From Paenibacillus camerounensis (GTDB lineage Bacteria; Bacillota; Bacilli; Paenibacillales; Paenibacillaceae), in the NCBI RefSeq assembly GCF_000723885.1, contig NZ_CCDG010000057.1, positions 1 through 64,000 on the forward strand: a stretch of DNA of 64,000 nt, read 5' to 3'. The notes under the pieces were generated by a model, which did no database searches, had not been told where the DNA came from, and was given only the letters and a program-made list of their open reading frames with translations. The position numbers and the translations under genes were made by a program. This document shows positions 55,692 to 64,000 of this stretch, piece by piece; the first letter of the stretch is position 1, and the number at the start of each line of letters is the position of its first letter.

Positions 55692-55730
55692 AAAAAACCC
55701 GCAGGACTCCAGTCTGGAGCCTTGCGGGTT
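55692..55730 (-). terminator. Terminator of the MacB-type operon
   Basis: AACCCGCA / TGCGGGTT outer stem and CTCCA/TGGAG inner stem, followed by six T on the minus strand. Confidence 0.9.
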
Positions 55731-55748
55731 CTGTTCGCTTATAATAGG

Positions 55749-56921
55749 CTAATCGTTGCGCAGCGCGTAGATCGGGCGCATTCTTGCCGCCTTGTTCGCC
55801 GGAATCATTCCAAACACGATGCCGATGATCAGGGAGAACGAGAAGGAGATCATAACCATGTTCCAGGAGGTTGCCACATTCATTGAGGTATAATTGCCTA
55901 CAGCCCAGCTGGCACCAAGACCCAGACCGACCCCGATCAGCCCGCCAAAGCCGCTGAGCACTACAGACTCAATCATGAACTGCATCAGAATGTTCATTTT
56001 CTTGGCGCCGATGGCTTTGCGGATGCCGATCTCCCGGGTACGCTCATTGACAGAGACAATCATGATGTTCATAATGCCGATGCCGCCGACAAACAGGGAG
56101 ATACCGGCAATTCCGCCCAGTGCGAGCGATAGGGTGGCACTCGTCTCATTGACCGTTGCCAGCATTTCCTGGGAATCAAATACCGAGTAGGCATTCTCCG
56201 CCGAGCTGAATTTGGCATCCAGAGCAGTCTCCAGTTTGCCCTTGACCTCCTCAACATTATCATTTGAGGTTGTAGTTATTGTTATCGAGCGAACACCTCT
56301 GCTCTGCAGGAACCGCTCTGCTGTAGAGATTGGGATGAGGATCTTTTCGTCGCTGGAGCCGCCGCTCGTGCTGCCCTTGCTCTCCAGCAGGCCGACGATC
56401 TTGAAGCTGGTTCCGTTGAGCTGAACCTTTTCGCCCACCGGACTGTCTGTACCGAATAAATCCTCGGCAGTATCCGAACCGATTAAGGCGACCTTCTGGC
56501 GGTACTCTGTATCAATATCGAGCAGGAACCGCCCGGACTGCACATGGAAATTCTGCACATCCTCATAGGCAGGTGTAATGCCCTCTACTGAAACCGAAAC
56601 ATTCTCTGTACCGTGCTTGGCGGTGACATTGCCGCTAATGACAGGAGATACGTTTTTGACGCCTTCAATCTCGCCGAGTGCAAGCGCCTCCTCATAGGTG
56701 AGGGAGGTGGTTGCTCCGCGTCCGGTGATATTGACAGTTAGCTGGTTTGTTCCCAGTGAGCTTAATGATTCTGTAATTTGTGAAGTCGTTCCCTGGCCTA
56801 CGGAGACAAGCGCAATGACGGATGAAACACCGATAATGATCCCGAGCATGGTGAGAAAAGCTCTGACTTTACTGCTGAGGATGCTCTTTAATGCCATTTT
56901 CATGCTTTGATACAGCATCAT
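55749..56921 (-). CDS. MacB-like ABC transporter permease
   Basis: A 390-residue permease with the MacB/FtsX layout: TM1 at about 20-42, a large extracytoplasmic MacB periplasmic-core domain (about 50-255), then three helices in the FtsX domain (about 270-385: GGIGIMNIMIVSVNERTREIGIRKAIGAKK). It should couple to the ATPase encoded just upstream (TAATG overlap) and to the membrane-fusion-like protein before that. Such Firmicute systems move peptides or drugs outward, or act as mechanotransmission devices; the cargo is unknown. Confidence 0.92.
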   Translation of the reverse strand: MMLYQSMKMALKSILSSKVRAFLTMLGIIIGVSSVIALVSVGQGTTSQITESLSSLGTNQLTVNITGRGATTSLTYEEALALGEIEGVKNVSPVISGNVTAKHGTENVSVSVEGITPAYEDVQNFHVQSGRFLLDIDTEYRQKVALIGSDTAEDLFGTDSPVGEKVQLNGTSFKIVGLLESKGSTSGGSSDEKILIPISTAERFLQSRGVRSITITTTSNDNVEEVKGKLETALDAKFSSAENAYSVFDSQEMLATVNETSATLSLALGGIAGISLFVGGIGIMNIMIVSVNERTREIGIRKAIGAKKMNILMQFMIESVVLSGFGGLIGVGLGLGASWAVGNYTSMNVATSWNMVMISFSFSLIIGIVFGMIPANKAARMRPIYALRND

Positions 56922-57622
56922 TATCTGGTAATCCTCCGATCTTCGACCAGACTACCGTCCTGAATGCGGATGACCCGTTTGGCCTGCTCGGCAATTTCGA
57001 GGTCATGCGTAATCAGGATGATGGTGTGTCCCTGTTCATTAAGTTCTTTGATCATCTGCAGAACCTCCTTGCCTGTTCTGGAATCCAGGGCGCCTGTAGG
57101 CTCATCGGCCAGCAGGATCGGCGGTGTACCGGCCAGTGCACGGGCGATGGCGACGCGCTGCTGCTGGCCGCCGGACAGCTCCGAGGGCCGGTGGTCAATT
57201 CGGTCTTCAAGGCCAACTCTGATGAGGGCACCCCGGGCCACCTCTCTGCGTTCCCGGTGGGAGACTCCCCGGTAGATCAGGGGGAGCTCCACGTTTTCCA
57301 CCGCAGACAGCTTCGGCAGCAGATTAAAGTTCTGAAAGATGAAGCCGATTTTTTCGTTTCGGATCTGGGCCAGCTTGTTGTCCGACAACTTGCGGACCTC
57401 CTGGCCGTCCAGAAAATAATCGCCTTCGTTGGCTATATCCAGGCAGCCTAGCATGTTCATCAATGTGGACTTGCCGGAACCCGAGGGACCGATGATGGCA
57501 ACAAATTCGCCGTGTTCAATCGTAAAGCTGAGGCCTTTGAGAATGGTCATTGATTCACCGGCCATGACATACCGGTGGATCATGTTCTCAACCCTGATCA
57601 GCGGCTGTATACTGCCGGTCAT
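56921..57622 (-). CDS. ABC transporter ATP-binding protein (MacB/LolD type)
   Basis: A 233-residue ATPase with complete motifs: Walker [11 protein letters not shown]-loop [10 protein letters not shown], signature [15 protein letters not shown], Walker [13 protein letters not shown] and switch His LITHD. This is the type VII exporter branch. Its start overlaps the stop of the adaptor gene by four bases (ATGA) and its stop overlaps the permease start by one, so the three are translationally coupled. Confidence 0.95.
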   Translation of the reverse strand: MTGSIQPLIRVENMIHRYVMAGESMTILKGLSFTIEHGEFVAIIGPSGSGKSTLMNMLGCLDIANEGDYFLDGQEVRKLSDNKLAQIRNEKIGFIFQNFNLLPKLSAVENVELPLIYRGVSHRERREVARGALIRVGLEDRIDHRPSELSGGQQQRVAIARALAGTPPILLADEPTGALDSRTGKEVLQMIKELNEQGHTIILITHDLEIAEQAKRVIRIQDGSLVEDRRITR

Positions 57623-59073
57623 TGACGGCCACCACCCATGCCGCCACCGCTGCCGCCGCCGGAAGGCGGTCCGCCTGTACCGCCGCTAAATCCTCCGCTT
57701 CCTCCGCTGAAACCTCCTGTACTGAAGCCGCCCATTCCGCCCATGCCGCCCATCTGGCTCTGTTCCGCACTCGAAGAGCTGCCTGTGCTGATAACGGTCG
57801 GGATAATGACCTCATCGCCTGCGGACAGACCGCTGACAATTTCGATGTTACTCTCATCATGGATGCCGACAGTAACCTCAACCCGTTTCTGGCCGGAAGC
57901 GGAGCTGGAGCCGCTTCTGCCGCCGGTCTGGCCTCCGCCCGGGAATCCGCCGCTTGGAGCACCGCTCGGGAAGGAGCCGCCGCGTCCTTCTGTGCCGCGT
58001 CCCTGCCAGCCCGCAGCATCACCGGAGGGCATTTCACCGCTTGGAGCCTGGCCGTCCGCAGCATCACCGGAAGGCATTTCACCGCTTGGAGCCTGGCTAT
58101 CTACAGTATCACCGGCCGTACCGGCTTCGCTGTTACTTTCTTCTGATAGGGGAACGTTAACGTAGTACTTGCCGTTAACCTCAGATACGGCTTCAATCGG
58201 AACAGTGAGCACATCGTTTTTCTCTTCAATCGTGATGGCCACCTCGGCAGACATGCCGACCAGAACGCCTTCGGCTTCATTCAGGCCTACCGTGACATCG
58301 AAGAGAGAAACGCCGTTGGATGAAGTGCCTTCTTTGGCAATTTCAATAACTTTACCGTCAAATTCCTGATCCTCCAGCGCTTCCACTGTAATGGTAGCCG
58401 CCTGATCCAGCTTGATCTCTGGAATATCCAGCTCGTCCACCTGAACAGTGACGCTCAGATTCACATAATCGGTCATGGTGAACAGCTCGGACCCGTTCTG
58501 GGCCTGTTCACCTTCTGTAATGTTGACAGCAGTAATGGTGCCGTCAATCGGAGCCGTCAGCGGATCGGGAGGAAGCATATCCTCCTCAAGGTCGCTGATC
58601 GATTCCTGCTGCTCGGTAATGTCGCTTTCCGCTTTTTCAATCGCTTTTTTGGCCGAAGCCAGCTCGTCTTCTGTAGCATTGTTCATTGCCAGCGTCTTGT
58701 AATTTTCCTGCTTGTCTGTAAGCTCGGTCTTCAGGCTGGTTAAAGATTTCTCTGCGTCTTTCATTTTGTCGCTTAGATCACTTGCCACAAAGGTAATCAG
58801 TACATCTCCCTTTTTGACAACATCCCCTTTAGCTACCATCACCGAATCCACCTCTCCGGCTTCCTTGGTACGGATGCTCTCGGTATTAATGGGGGACACT
58901 GAGCCGGAGCCTGACACTCCGTTCAGAATACTGCCTTTTGTTACAAGGGCGGTGTTCAGCGTAGCCGCACTGGCTTCCTTACCGGTATCGGGCCATAGCA
59001 CATACGTTAAAATACCTGCAATTGCCACAATAACGGCACTGGATGCAATGATTACCATCTTTTTCTTGTTCAT
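57619..59073 (-). CDS. HlyD/MacA-like efflux adaptor with Gly/Ser/Met-rich tail
   Basis: A 484-residue membrane-anchored adaptor. One N-terminal membrane segment (about 6-26), a lipoyl/barrel-sandwich region (VSPINTESIRTKEAGEVDSVMVAKGDVVKKGDVL near 55-90) split by a coiled coil (about 100-165), and a beta-barrel region follow. The end is unusual: a linker with two 15-residue repeats (QAPSGEMPSGDAADG), then a Gly/Ser tail with GGMGGMGG. ATG 59073 is placed by GGAGG. It probably links the MacB-type permease to the envelope or to the secreted protein encoded upstream. Confidence 0.9.
   Translation of the reverse strand: MNKKKMVIIASSAVIVAIAGILTYVLWPDTGKEASAATLNTALVTKGSILNGVSGSGSVSPINTESIRTKEAGEVDSVMVAKGDVVKKGDVLITFVASDLSDKMKDAEKSLTSLKTELTDKQENYKTLAMNNATEDELASAKKAIEKAESDITEQQESISDLEEDMLPPDPLTAPIDGTITAVNITEGEQAQNGSELFTMTDYVNLSVTVQVDELDIPEIKLDQAATITVEALEDQEFDGKVIEIAKEGTSSNGVSLFDVTVGLNEAEGVLVGMSAEVAITIEEKNDVLTVPIEAVSEVNGKYYVNVPLSEESNSEAGTAGDTVDSQAPSGEMPSGDAADGQAPSGEMPSGDAAGWQGRGTEGRGGSFPSGAPSGGFPGGGQTGGRSGSSSASGQKRVEVTVGIHDESNIEIVSGLSAGDEVIIPTVISTGSSSSAEQSQMGGMGGMGGFSTGGFSGGSGGFSGGTGGPPSGGGSGGGMGGGRQ
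58012..58097 (-). repeat. Two tandem 45-bp repeats inside the adaptor gene
   Basis: A 45-base unit occurs twice in direct order with one or two changes (GGAGGGC versus GGAAGGC), coding for the repeated APSGEMPSGDAA segment. Such in-frame repeats can vary in number between strains. Confidence 0.85.
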
Positions 59074-59125
59074 TCGGGGTCCTCCACCCTTGCTCAATAT
59101 AAAGAAATAAGTATTGCCCTGAAAT

Positions 59126-61717
59126 TTAGGACGCGTTGTCTGCTGAAGCCTCTCCGGCAGTATCTGCATCTGCATCTGCATCCTTATCCTTGTCATCTGT
59201 GGCCGAAGCTGGCTGAGTGACGGTAATGTCGTAGACCTGGCTGCCAAGCTCCATGCGTTGGCCCTGGAACTCATCGTATAGCTTAAGTCTGTAATTACCG
59301 CCGTTAAGCGATTTGAACAAGGTGCTGCTGATCGTAGTGGTGTACAGGCTGTTGCTGCCGGTGATCAGATCGGTGCCGAACGTCAGCGTCTTTTCAAAAA
59401 ACTGCCCATAAGGATCAATGAATTGCAGCACCAGCTTATGTCCATAAGTCCCGGTCTGGTAGGTAGAATCCTTGGTCAGGCTGTAGTTGATGGACAGTGT
59501 CAGATTCGTGGTGCCGGCAGTCAGGCTGCTCGATGAGCTGTTAACCGCAAGTGTATATGGGAACATGGATATGCCGCTGCTCAGATTACTCTGAGGAGTA
59601 ACTGTCTTGACATTCAAGGTAAGAGCAGATGTATTTACATATCCGGCTGCTTCTGTTCCGGCTGAGGTCAGCTTGCCGCCTGCAACAGCTTGTCCAATGT
59701 ACAGCTGCAGGGAAGAGGTATCCACCGTAGACGGAACATTCGCCGAGAAGGTGATCAGAGTTTTTCCGGCTGCACCTGTAGCCAGGTCCGACTGATTGAC
59801 GTCTGCCTCAAAAAATTGTCCGTCACTGCTGCGGAAAGAAGCATAGAGCCGGGACAGGTTACTCTGGCGGGATTCCTCGCTGTTCATTTCCACCTCACTG
59901 TATACCGTTTTGGAGCTGCTGCCGGTATACACAGTTGTCACACGCTCCTGGATGCTCGCTTTTTTACCGGTGGAGGTGATCTTGATGGCCGAACCTGCTG
60001 CGAGCGGAGCAAGGCTTGTGACCGCTCCGTCTCCTGTGGTGAGTGAGAGGAACTGGCCTGTGGTATCCTGGAGAATAATTTTGGTCTGGCTGTATGCCAG
60101 TGTGTACGGAATATGAGCCAGCACTGTGACCTGTGCACTTTCACCAGGCGCAAGGATAGAGACGTCATTATCTATGACGGCCTGGGTAGAGGAGGTCAGA
60201 TCATTCAAATCCGCTTTCAAAACACCAGTCAGCTTGGGCAGCGTAATCGTCTTAGAGGTACTGTTCCGGATACTGAGCTTGGCCTGAACCAGATCCTCAT
60301 CGCCCCATGGAAGACGCTGCAGGGACTGAAGGGTGACGCCGAATGTGCCGTAATTGTTAATAACGCTGGCTTCGGTGGCGACATGCGTATTGCTCTCCAG
60401 CTTGTAAGGGATTTTGAAATAGGCTGCTGGCAGGACGATTGTGCTTGTGCTTTCCGTGCCTGCCGGCGGAATAACCTGAAGCTGAAGGGTGTCCTGGGCG
60501 AGCTCCAGGGGGATGCTTGCAGTAAGCTCAATCAGCTTTTCTTCCAGCGGCTTCAGCGTGAGACTGTTAAAGGCCGTGGTTGTGATTGGGAAGGTATAGC
60601 CTTCGGCTGATTTAACGGAAAGCGTATAGGCCGGCAGTGTCACTGCTGTGCTGCCTGTGTTTTTGACCCGGAACTGGTAGGTCCAGATGCCGTTTTCGTT
60701 CTCCGCATAGACAGCTGAGGATTTCAGCTGCAAATCAACTATATTGCTGTTGACGGATATCTTCTTGATGGCTCCGGCGGCAACAGTGAAGTCGGCAGTA
60801 ACCGCAGCAGGCAGCGAATAGGAGGCTACCGGCAGATACAGCTTGAGGCCCTCATCCTGCTTGGCAATCTGCAGCGTCATGTTGGACAGGTTCATATAAG
60901 CCGGGATTTCGGTTATGAAATACAGCGTCTTTTTTTCCTGCGGCTGAATCTTGTATTCGGAGCTGCTCTCATCCAGAGCCAGTGTAAATACCGAGCCGCC
61001 GGAGGATTTCAGATTCATGCTGTATCCCGGATCGGTCAGTACCCGGGTGCCGAGATTCGTGATGCTATAGCCCACTTTTGCATACACCTTACCGTTATAA
61101 TGGTAGATTTGCAGCGAGCTGGCCTGGGTGGTTACGGGAACGTTGTTCAGCTCGGTCTTTTTGCTTTCCCCCTGAAGTGCGGCGAGTGAATAATTGGAAG
61201 GAACCGTAAAGGTGCCGATCCGCTGCTCGTAGTTGGCTGCGCTGAAATTCCAGCCGTACATATTAATCTTGAGCCCTTTCACATTGGAGGCTTTGCCGAT
61301 GTTGGCGTAGTATGTAATACTTTTTGTCTCTTTACCGGCAATTTTTTTGACCGAGCTGTCCGCTGAGACAGCCGATCCCTTGATTACGCTTCCCCCGGTT
61401 GTCACAGCCTTGGAGAAGTAATTGGCCAGATTGACACTGGTGCTGGAGCTATTGGTGTAAGTAAGGGTATACGTTAAAATATTTCCGCTGTCCTGCGCAA
61501 ATACGCTGACATCGCTGAGCTTTACGCTGAAGGATGCCCCCAGATTCATTGAGCTCAGCTTGGTGAGCGTGGAGATTTCCGTGACGGCTGCCGCTGTTTT
61601 GACAGTTGCAGTGACGGCTGCTGCCGCGTACGCTGCCGGCCCCGTGAATCCGGGGAACTGGCTTACGGCAAATGTGCTGAGCAACAACAGAACATAAGCC
61701 TTACTTCGTTTATGCAT
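59126..61717 (-). CDS. Large secreted protein with repeated beta-sandwich-like domains
   Basis: An 863-residue exported protein, first gene of the operon with the MacA/MacB-type genes (52 bases before the adaptor). A signal peptide (about 1-32, ending YAAAAVTA) is followed by about five diverged repeats of some 140 residues; each has an acidic/Gly turn, an E-K-x-x-x-F/Y-x-x-x-IP stretch (for example TLYFITEIPAYMNL, LIELTASIPLELAQ, VTVLAHIPYTLAY, LITFSANVPSTVD) and a Leu-rich strand. The C terminus is an Asp/Ala-rich tail (KDADADADTAG). I do not recognise a family. Function may be as substrate, ligand binder or surface partner of the transporter. GGGAGGG precedes ATG 61717. Confidence 0.85.
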   Translation of the reverse strand: MHKRSKAYVLLLLSTFAVSQFPGFTGPAAYAAAAVTATVKTAAAVTEISTLTKLSSMNLGASFSVKLSDVSVFAQDSGNILTYTLTYTNSSSTSVNLANYFSKAVTTGGSVIKGSAVSADSSVKKIAGKETKSITYYANIGKASNVKGLKINMYGWNFSAANYEQRIGTFTVPSNYSLAALQGESKKTELNNVPVTTQASSLQIYHYNGKVYAKVGYSITNLGTRVLTDPGYSMNLKSSGGSVFTLALDESSSEYKIQPQEKKTLYFITEIPAYMNLSNMTLQIAKQDEGLKLYLPVASYSLPAAVTADFTVAAGAIKKISVNSNIVDLQLKSSAVYAENENGIWTYQFRVKNTGSTAVTLPAYTLSVKSAEGYTFPITTTAFNSLTLKPLEEKLIELTASIPLELAQDTLQLQVIPPAGTESTSTIVLPAAYFKIPYKLESNTHVATEASVINNYGTFGVTLQSLQRLPWGDEDLVQAKLSIRNSTSKTITLPKLTGVLKADLNDLTSSTQAVIDNDVSILAPGESAQVTVLAHIPYTLAYSQTKIILQDTTGQFLSLTTGDGAVTSLAPLAAGSAIKITSTGKKASIQERVTTVYTGSSSKTVYSEVEMNSEESRQSNLSRLYASFRSSDGQFFEADVNQSDLATGAAGKTLITFSANVPSTVDTSSLQLYIGQAVAGGKLTSAGTEAAGYVNTSALTLNVKTVTPQSNLSSGISMFPYTLAVNSSSSSLTAGTTNLTLSINYSLTKDSTYQTGTYGHKLVLQFIDPYGQFFEKTLTFGTDLITGSNSLYTTTISSTLFKSLNGGNYRLKLYDEFQGQRMELGSQVYDITVTQPASATDDKDKDADADADTAGEASADNAS

Positions 61718-61903
61718 GAATTTCCCTCCCTGTTTAAAAACCTGACCCTCCCTGCGTGCTGTAGAAGTAAGGATAGTCAGGCTTACTAATTAGGAAAAAT
61801 ATCAAGATTCGCTGAAGGTTAGCTGAAAAATTCCCGGAAAAAGCTTTCTGAAACTTAAAGGAAGATTAAAAACAGATAAAAATTTGCCTAAATTTATGTT
61901 TGC

Positions 61904-61932
61904 TTGTCAAACGCCTGATTTTTGCTTATACT
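61904..61932 (+). promoter_or_regulatory. Sigma-A promoter of pheST
   Basis: TTGTCA (61904-61909), 17 bases, TATACT (61927-61932). Confidence 0.8.
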
Positions 61933-61939
61933 ATTGAGG

Positions 61940-62263
61940 CATATCTTTATGAAGATGAATACGTATAATCTGTACAAATGCAGTGATGGAGACAAGTACG
62001 CAGTGCCTGGCCAACAGGGAGGAGACGCCGCAGATTGAGAGCGTTTCTGGGAGAGCAGAGCTGCCGAAGTTCACTCCGGAGCAGTTCCCTGAATATTCGA
62101 GTAGGGGATACCGGCCGCAGACCGTTATTTCTGTTAAAGTGAGACAGGTCTTTACCGTGCCCGAAGAGGGAATACCTCTTTTTATAGGGATAGGGTGCAG
62201 CTTGTCTAACAAGGGTGGTACCACGGTCTTTTCGTCCCTTACCGGGAGAAGAGGCCTTTTTTT
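61940..62263 (+). ncRNA. T-box leader of pheST
   Basis: Contains the T-box sequence AAGGGTGGTACCACGG (62211-62226), an antiterminator partner TCCCTT (62235-62240) and a terminator GGTCTTTTC ... GAAGAGGCC with seven T (62225-62263). Uncharged tRNA-Phe would promote readthrough into pheS. A UUC triplet near 62072 in the first stem region is a plausible Phe specifier; folding was not done. Confidence 0.9.
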
Positions 62264-62300
62264 GTCGTACAATACATCATTAAAGGGGGCAGTGCACGCC

Positions 62301-63335
62301 ATGAAAGAAAAGCTGGAAGCATTGAAGGTCGAGGCCTTGGCTAAGCTGCAGGAGGTTACCGATCCGCAGGCGCTAAATGATCTGCGCGTCAAATATCTGG
62401 GTAAAAAAGGCGAGCTGACTGAGGTTCTGCGCGGAATGGGCGGACTCAGCGCCGAGGAGCGCCCGGTGATCGGCCAGGTGGCTAACCTGGTGCGCAGCGC
62501 GATTGAAGAGATTATTACAGGCAGGCAGGAGGCCTTCCAGCAGCAGGAGACCCTTAACCGGCTCCAGGCTGAAAAGGTAGACGTTACCCTGCCGGGCCGC
62601 ACGCTGCCGCAGGGCGGTATTCATCCGCTCAACCGTGTGGTGCAGGAGATCGAGGATATTTTCATCGGTATGGGATATAAGGTATCTGAAGGGCCTGAGG
62701 TGGAGACAGATTATTATAACTTCGAGGCGCTTAACCTGCCGAAGAACCATCCGGCGCGAGACATGCAGGATTCCTTCTACCTAACTGAAGATCTGCTGAT
62801 GCGTACCCAGACCTCACCGGTCCAGGTCCGCACCATGCAGGCTATGAAGGGAGAGACTCCGGTCAAAATTATCTGTCCCGGCAAAGTATACCGCCGCGAT
62901 GATGACGATGCGACCCACTCCTTCCAGTTCCATCAGATCGAAGGCCTGGTCATCGGCAGCAAAATCCGCATGAGCGACCTTAAGGGCACGCTGAACCAGT
63001 TCGTGAAGGAAATGTTTGGTCCGGCAACAGGCATCCGCCTGCGTCCGAGCTTCTTCCCGTTCACAGAGCCGAGCGTAGAGGTGGATGTCAGCTGCTTCAA
63101 ATGCGGCGGCGACGGCTGCCGCCTGTGCAAGCAGAGCGGCTGGCTGGAAATCCTCGGTGCAGGTATGGTCCATCCGAACGTGCTTCGAATGGGCGGCTAT
63201 GATCCTGAGAAATACAGCGGCTTCGCCTTCGGTATGGGTGTGGAGCGGATCGCAATGCTGAAATACGGCATCGACGACATCCGTTACTTCTACACTAACG
63301 ATATGGGCTTTGTGAAGCAATTCAAGGGAATTTAA
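62301..63335 (+). CDS. pheS: Phenylalanine--tRNA ligase alpha subunit
   Basis: A 344-residue catalytic subunit of the (alpha-beta)2 synthetase. The N-terminal coiled coil (about 1-85) is followed by the class II core: [19 protein letters not shown], motif 2 with the run [20 protein letters not shown] (about 194-213), and motif 3 [16 protein letters not shown] Cys cluster [12 protein letters not shown] occurs before motif 3. ATG 62301 lies about 11 bases after AAAGGGGG; GTG 62292 is closer to that site but less likely. T-box controlled, with pheT 320 bases downstream across a repeat. Confidence 0.96.
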   Translation: MKEKLEALKVEALAKLQEVTDPQALNDLRVKYLGKKGELTEVLRGMGGLSAEERPVIGQVANLVRSAIEEIITGRQEAFQQQETLNRLQAEKVDVTLPGRTLPQGGIHPLNRVVQEIEDIFIGMGYKVSEGPEVETDYYNFEALNLPKNHPARDMQDSFYLTEDLLMRTQTSPVQVRTMQAMKGETPVKIICPGKVYRRDDDDATHSFQFHQIEGLVIGSKIRMSDLKGTLNQFVKEMFGPATGIRLRPSFFPFTEPSVEVDVSCFKCGGDGCRLCKQSGWLEILGAGMVHPNVLRMGGYDPEKYSGFAFGMGVERIAMLKYGIDDIRYFYTNDMGFVKQFKGI

Positions 63336-63410
63336 ATTTTTGGCGGGGCTGCGGCAGAAGAAGATTGTTTTATTAGATAAGTTGAACTTGAATTCAAAAT
63401 TAAGGGGAAG

Positions 63411-63572
63411 TGGCGGAAGGGAATTTTGGAACTGTAGGAGCGGTAGCGTCCGCCTTTGTCTTCGGATTTCGACCGCGAACAGCGGTTCTAATCAGGAAAT
63501 CTGAAGACAACAGTGGCCGGAAGTCCAAACATTCGCTGGAGTCACGGCTATCCCGGAAATTGAAATCACTGG
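63411..63572 (+). repeat. Structured intergenic repeat, copy B (pheS-pheT gap)
   Basis: About 162 bases sharing its conserved blocks with 8069-8262. The 15-bp stem (63456-63470 with 63496-63510) has one G-T pair and a different sequence from the copy A stem, yet pairing is kept; the inner hairpin ACCGC/GCGGT (63472-63476 with 63482-63486) is retained. A GGCGGA/TCCGCC pairing brackets the 5' block. It fills half of the 320-base gap inside an operon whose genes are usually adjacent. Confidence 0.85.
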
Positions 63573-63655
63573 TTCGGGCTATATTTTAAAATCAATTCAG
63601 CAAGCAGAACCGGCAGGTAGATAAATACATCTGAAACAAAAGGAAGTGAGCGGAC

Positions 63656-64000
63656 ATGAAAGTATCAACCGGATGGCTGACCGATTATATATCGTTAGAG
63701 GGAGTAACCGCTGAAGAGCTGGCGGACAAAATCACAACCGCAGGCATCGAGATCGACGGCGTCGAGCGCCGCAACAAAGGACTGTCCGGCATCGTTACCG
63801 GATATGTGAAATCTAAAGAAAAGCACCCGGATGCCGACAAGCTGAATGTGTGTATCGTTGACGCTGGACAGGGCGAGGATCTGCAGATCGTCTGCGGAGC
63901 GAAGAACGTGGAAGCCGGCCAGAAGGTTCCGGTTGCCCTCGTCGGCGCTAAGCTCCCGGGCCTGGATATCAAGAAAGCCAAGCTGCGCGGTGTTCTCTCG
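63656..64000 (+). CDS. pheT: Phenylalanine--tRNA ligase beta subunit (5' part, runs off the window)
   Basis: The first 115 codons of the beta subunit, open to the last base. MKVSTGWLTDYISLEG followed by LADKITTAGIEIDGVE is the standard bacterial PheT start, and KHPDADKLNVCIVDAG with IVCGAKNVEAGQKVPVALVGAKLPG is the N-terminal tRNA-binding (EMAP-like) domain. AGGAAGTGAG precedes ATG 63656. The complete protein should be about 800 residues. Confidence 0.96.
   Translation, partial: MKVSTGWLTDYISLEGVTAEELADKITTAGIEIDGVERRNKGLSGIVTGYVKSKEKHPDADKLNVCIVDAGQGEDLQIVCGAKNVEAGQKVPVALVGAKLPGLDIKKAKLRGVLS

Noticed and set aside
55262-55745. Cyclic di-GMP riboswitch next to the GGDEF gene
   Set aside because: No GEMM-type core could be recognised in the gap.

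Overview
The window reads as a chromosomal segment of a Paenibacillus-like, endospore-former-type Firmicute. The evidence is the moderately GC-rich codon use, strong AGGAGG-type ribosome sites, T-box leaders on tRNA synthetase genes, and the gene order alaS - ireB - ruvX - DUF1292 - mltG - trhP1 - trhP2 - pbpI-like PBP. That order follows the B. subtilis yrzL-yrrK-yrzB-yrrL-yrrN-yrrO-yrrR block. No rRNA, tRNA, CRISPR array or complete insertion sequence was seen.

Layout. 0-1 kb: a low-GC tyrosine recombinase on the minus strand. 1.1-9.6 kb: the conserved block with T-box-controlled alaS, ireB/ruvX, two DUF1292 genes, mltG and the two U32 proteins that hydroxylate tRNA wobble uridine. 9.7-20.4 kb: an accessory stretch where B. 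subtilis has udk-greA. It carries two paralogous chemoreceptors (the first with a SigD-type promoter), a LacI regulator, small proteins, and a three-gene minus-strand mannan pathway (GH113 mannanase, cellobiose 2-epimerase, GH130 mannosylglucose phosphorylase). 20.5-33.7 kb: a class B PBP, AI-2E-type permease, NodB deacetylase, ilvD, membrane acyltransferase, a hydrolase-HAD-sirtuin operon, an aldo/keto reductase and an AraC regulator.

34-49.3 kb: sugar metabolism and membrane organisation. galK-galE-galT lies divergent from the AraC gene, followed by a butanol-type dehydrogenase, yuaF-floT behind a SigW-like promoter, an ABC pair, and glcT - RAT/terminator - ptsG-ptsH-ptsI. 49.5-61.7 kb: an MFS transporter, a pullulanase with a C-terminal CBM41-like domain, a PAS-GGDEF protein, and a four-gene operon coding for a large secreted repeat protein plus a MacA/MacB-type system. 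61.9-64 kb: T-box-controlled pheS and the start of pheT, which runs off the window.

The most unusual material is non-coding. A structured repeat of about 160-195 bp occurs twice, both times between co-directional partner genes (trhP1/trhP2 and pheS/pheT), with compensatory base changes in its main stem. A second family consists of 23-bp imperfect palindromes recurring at about 50/61-bp intervals in two distant intergenic regions. A third, weaker approximately 50-bp-period repeat lies before ilvD. I cannot match these to a named family from sequence alone.
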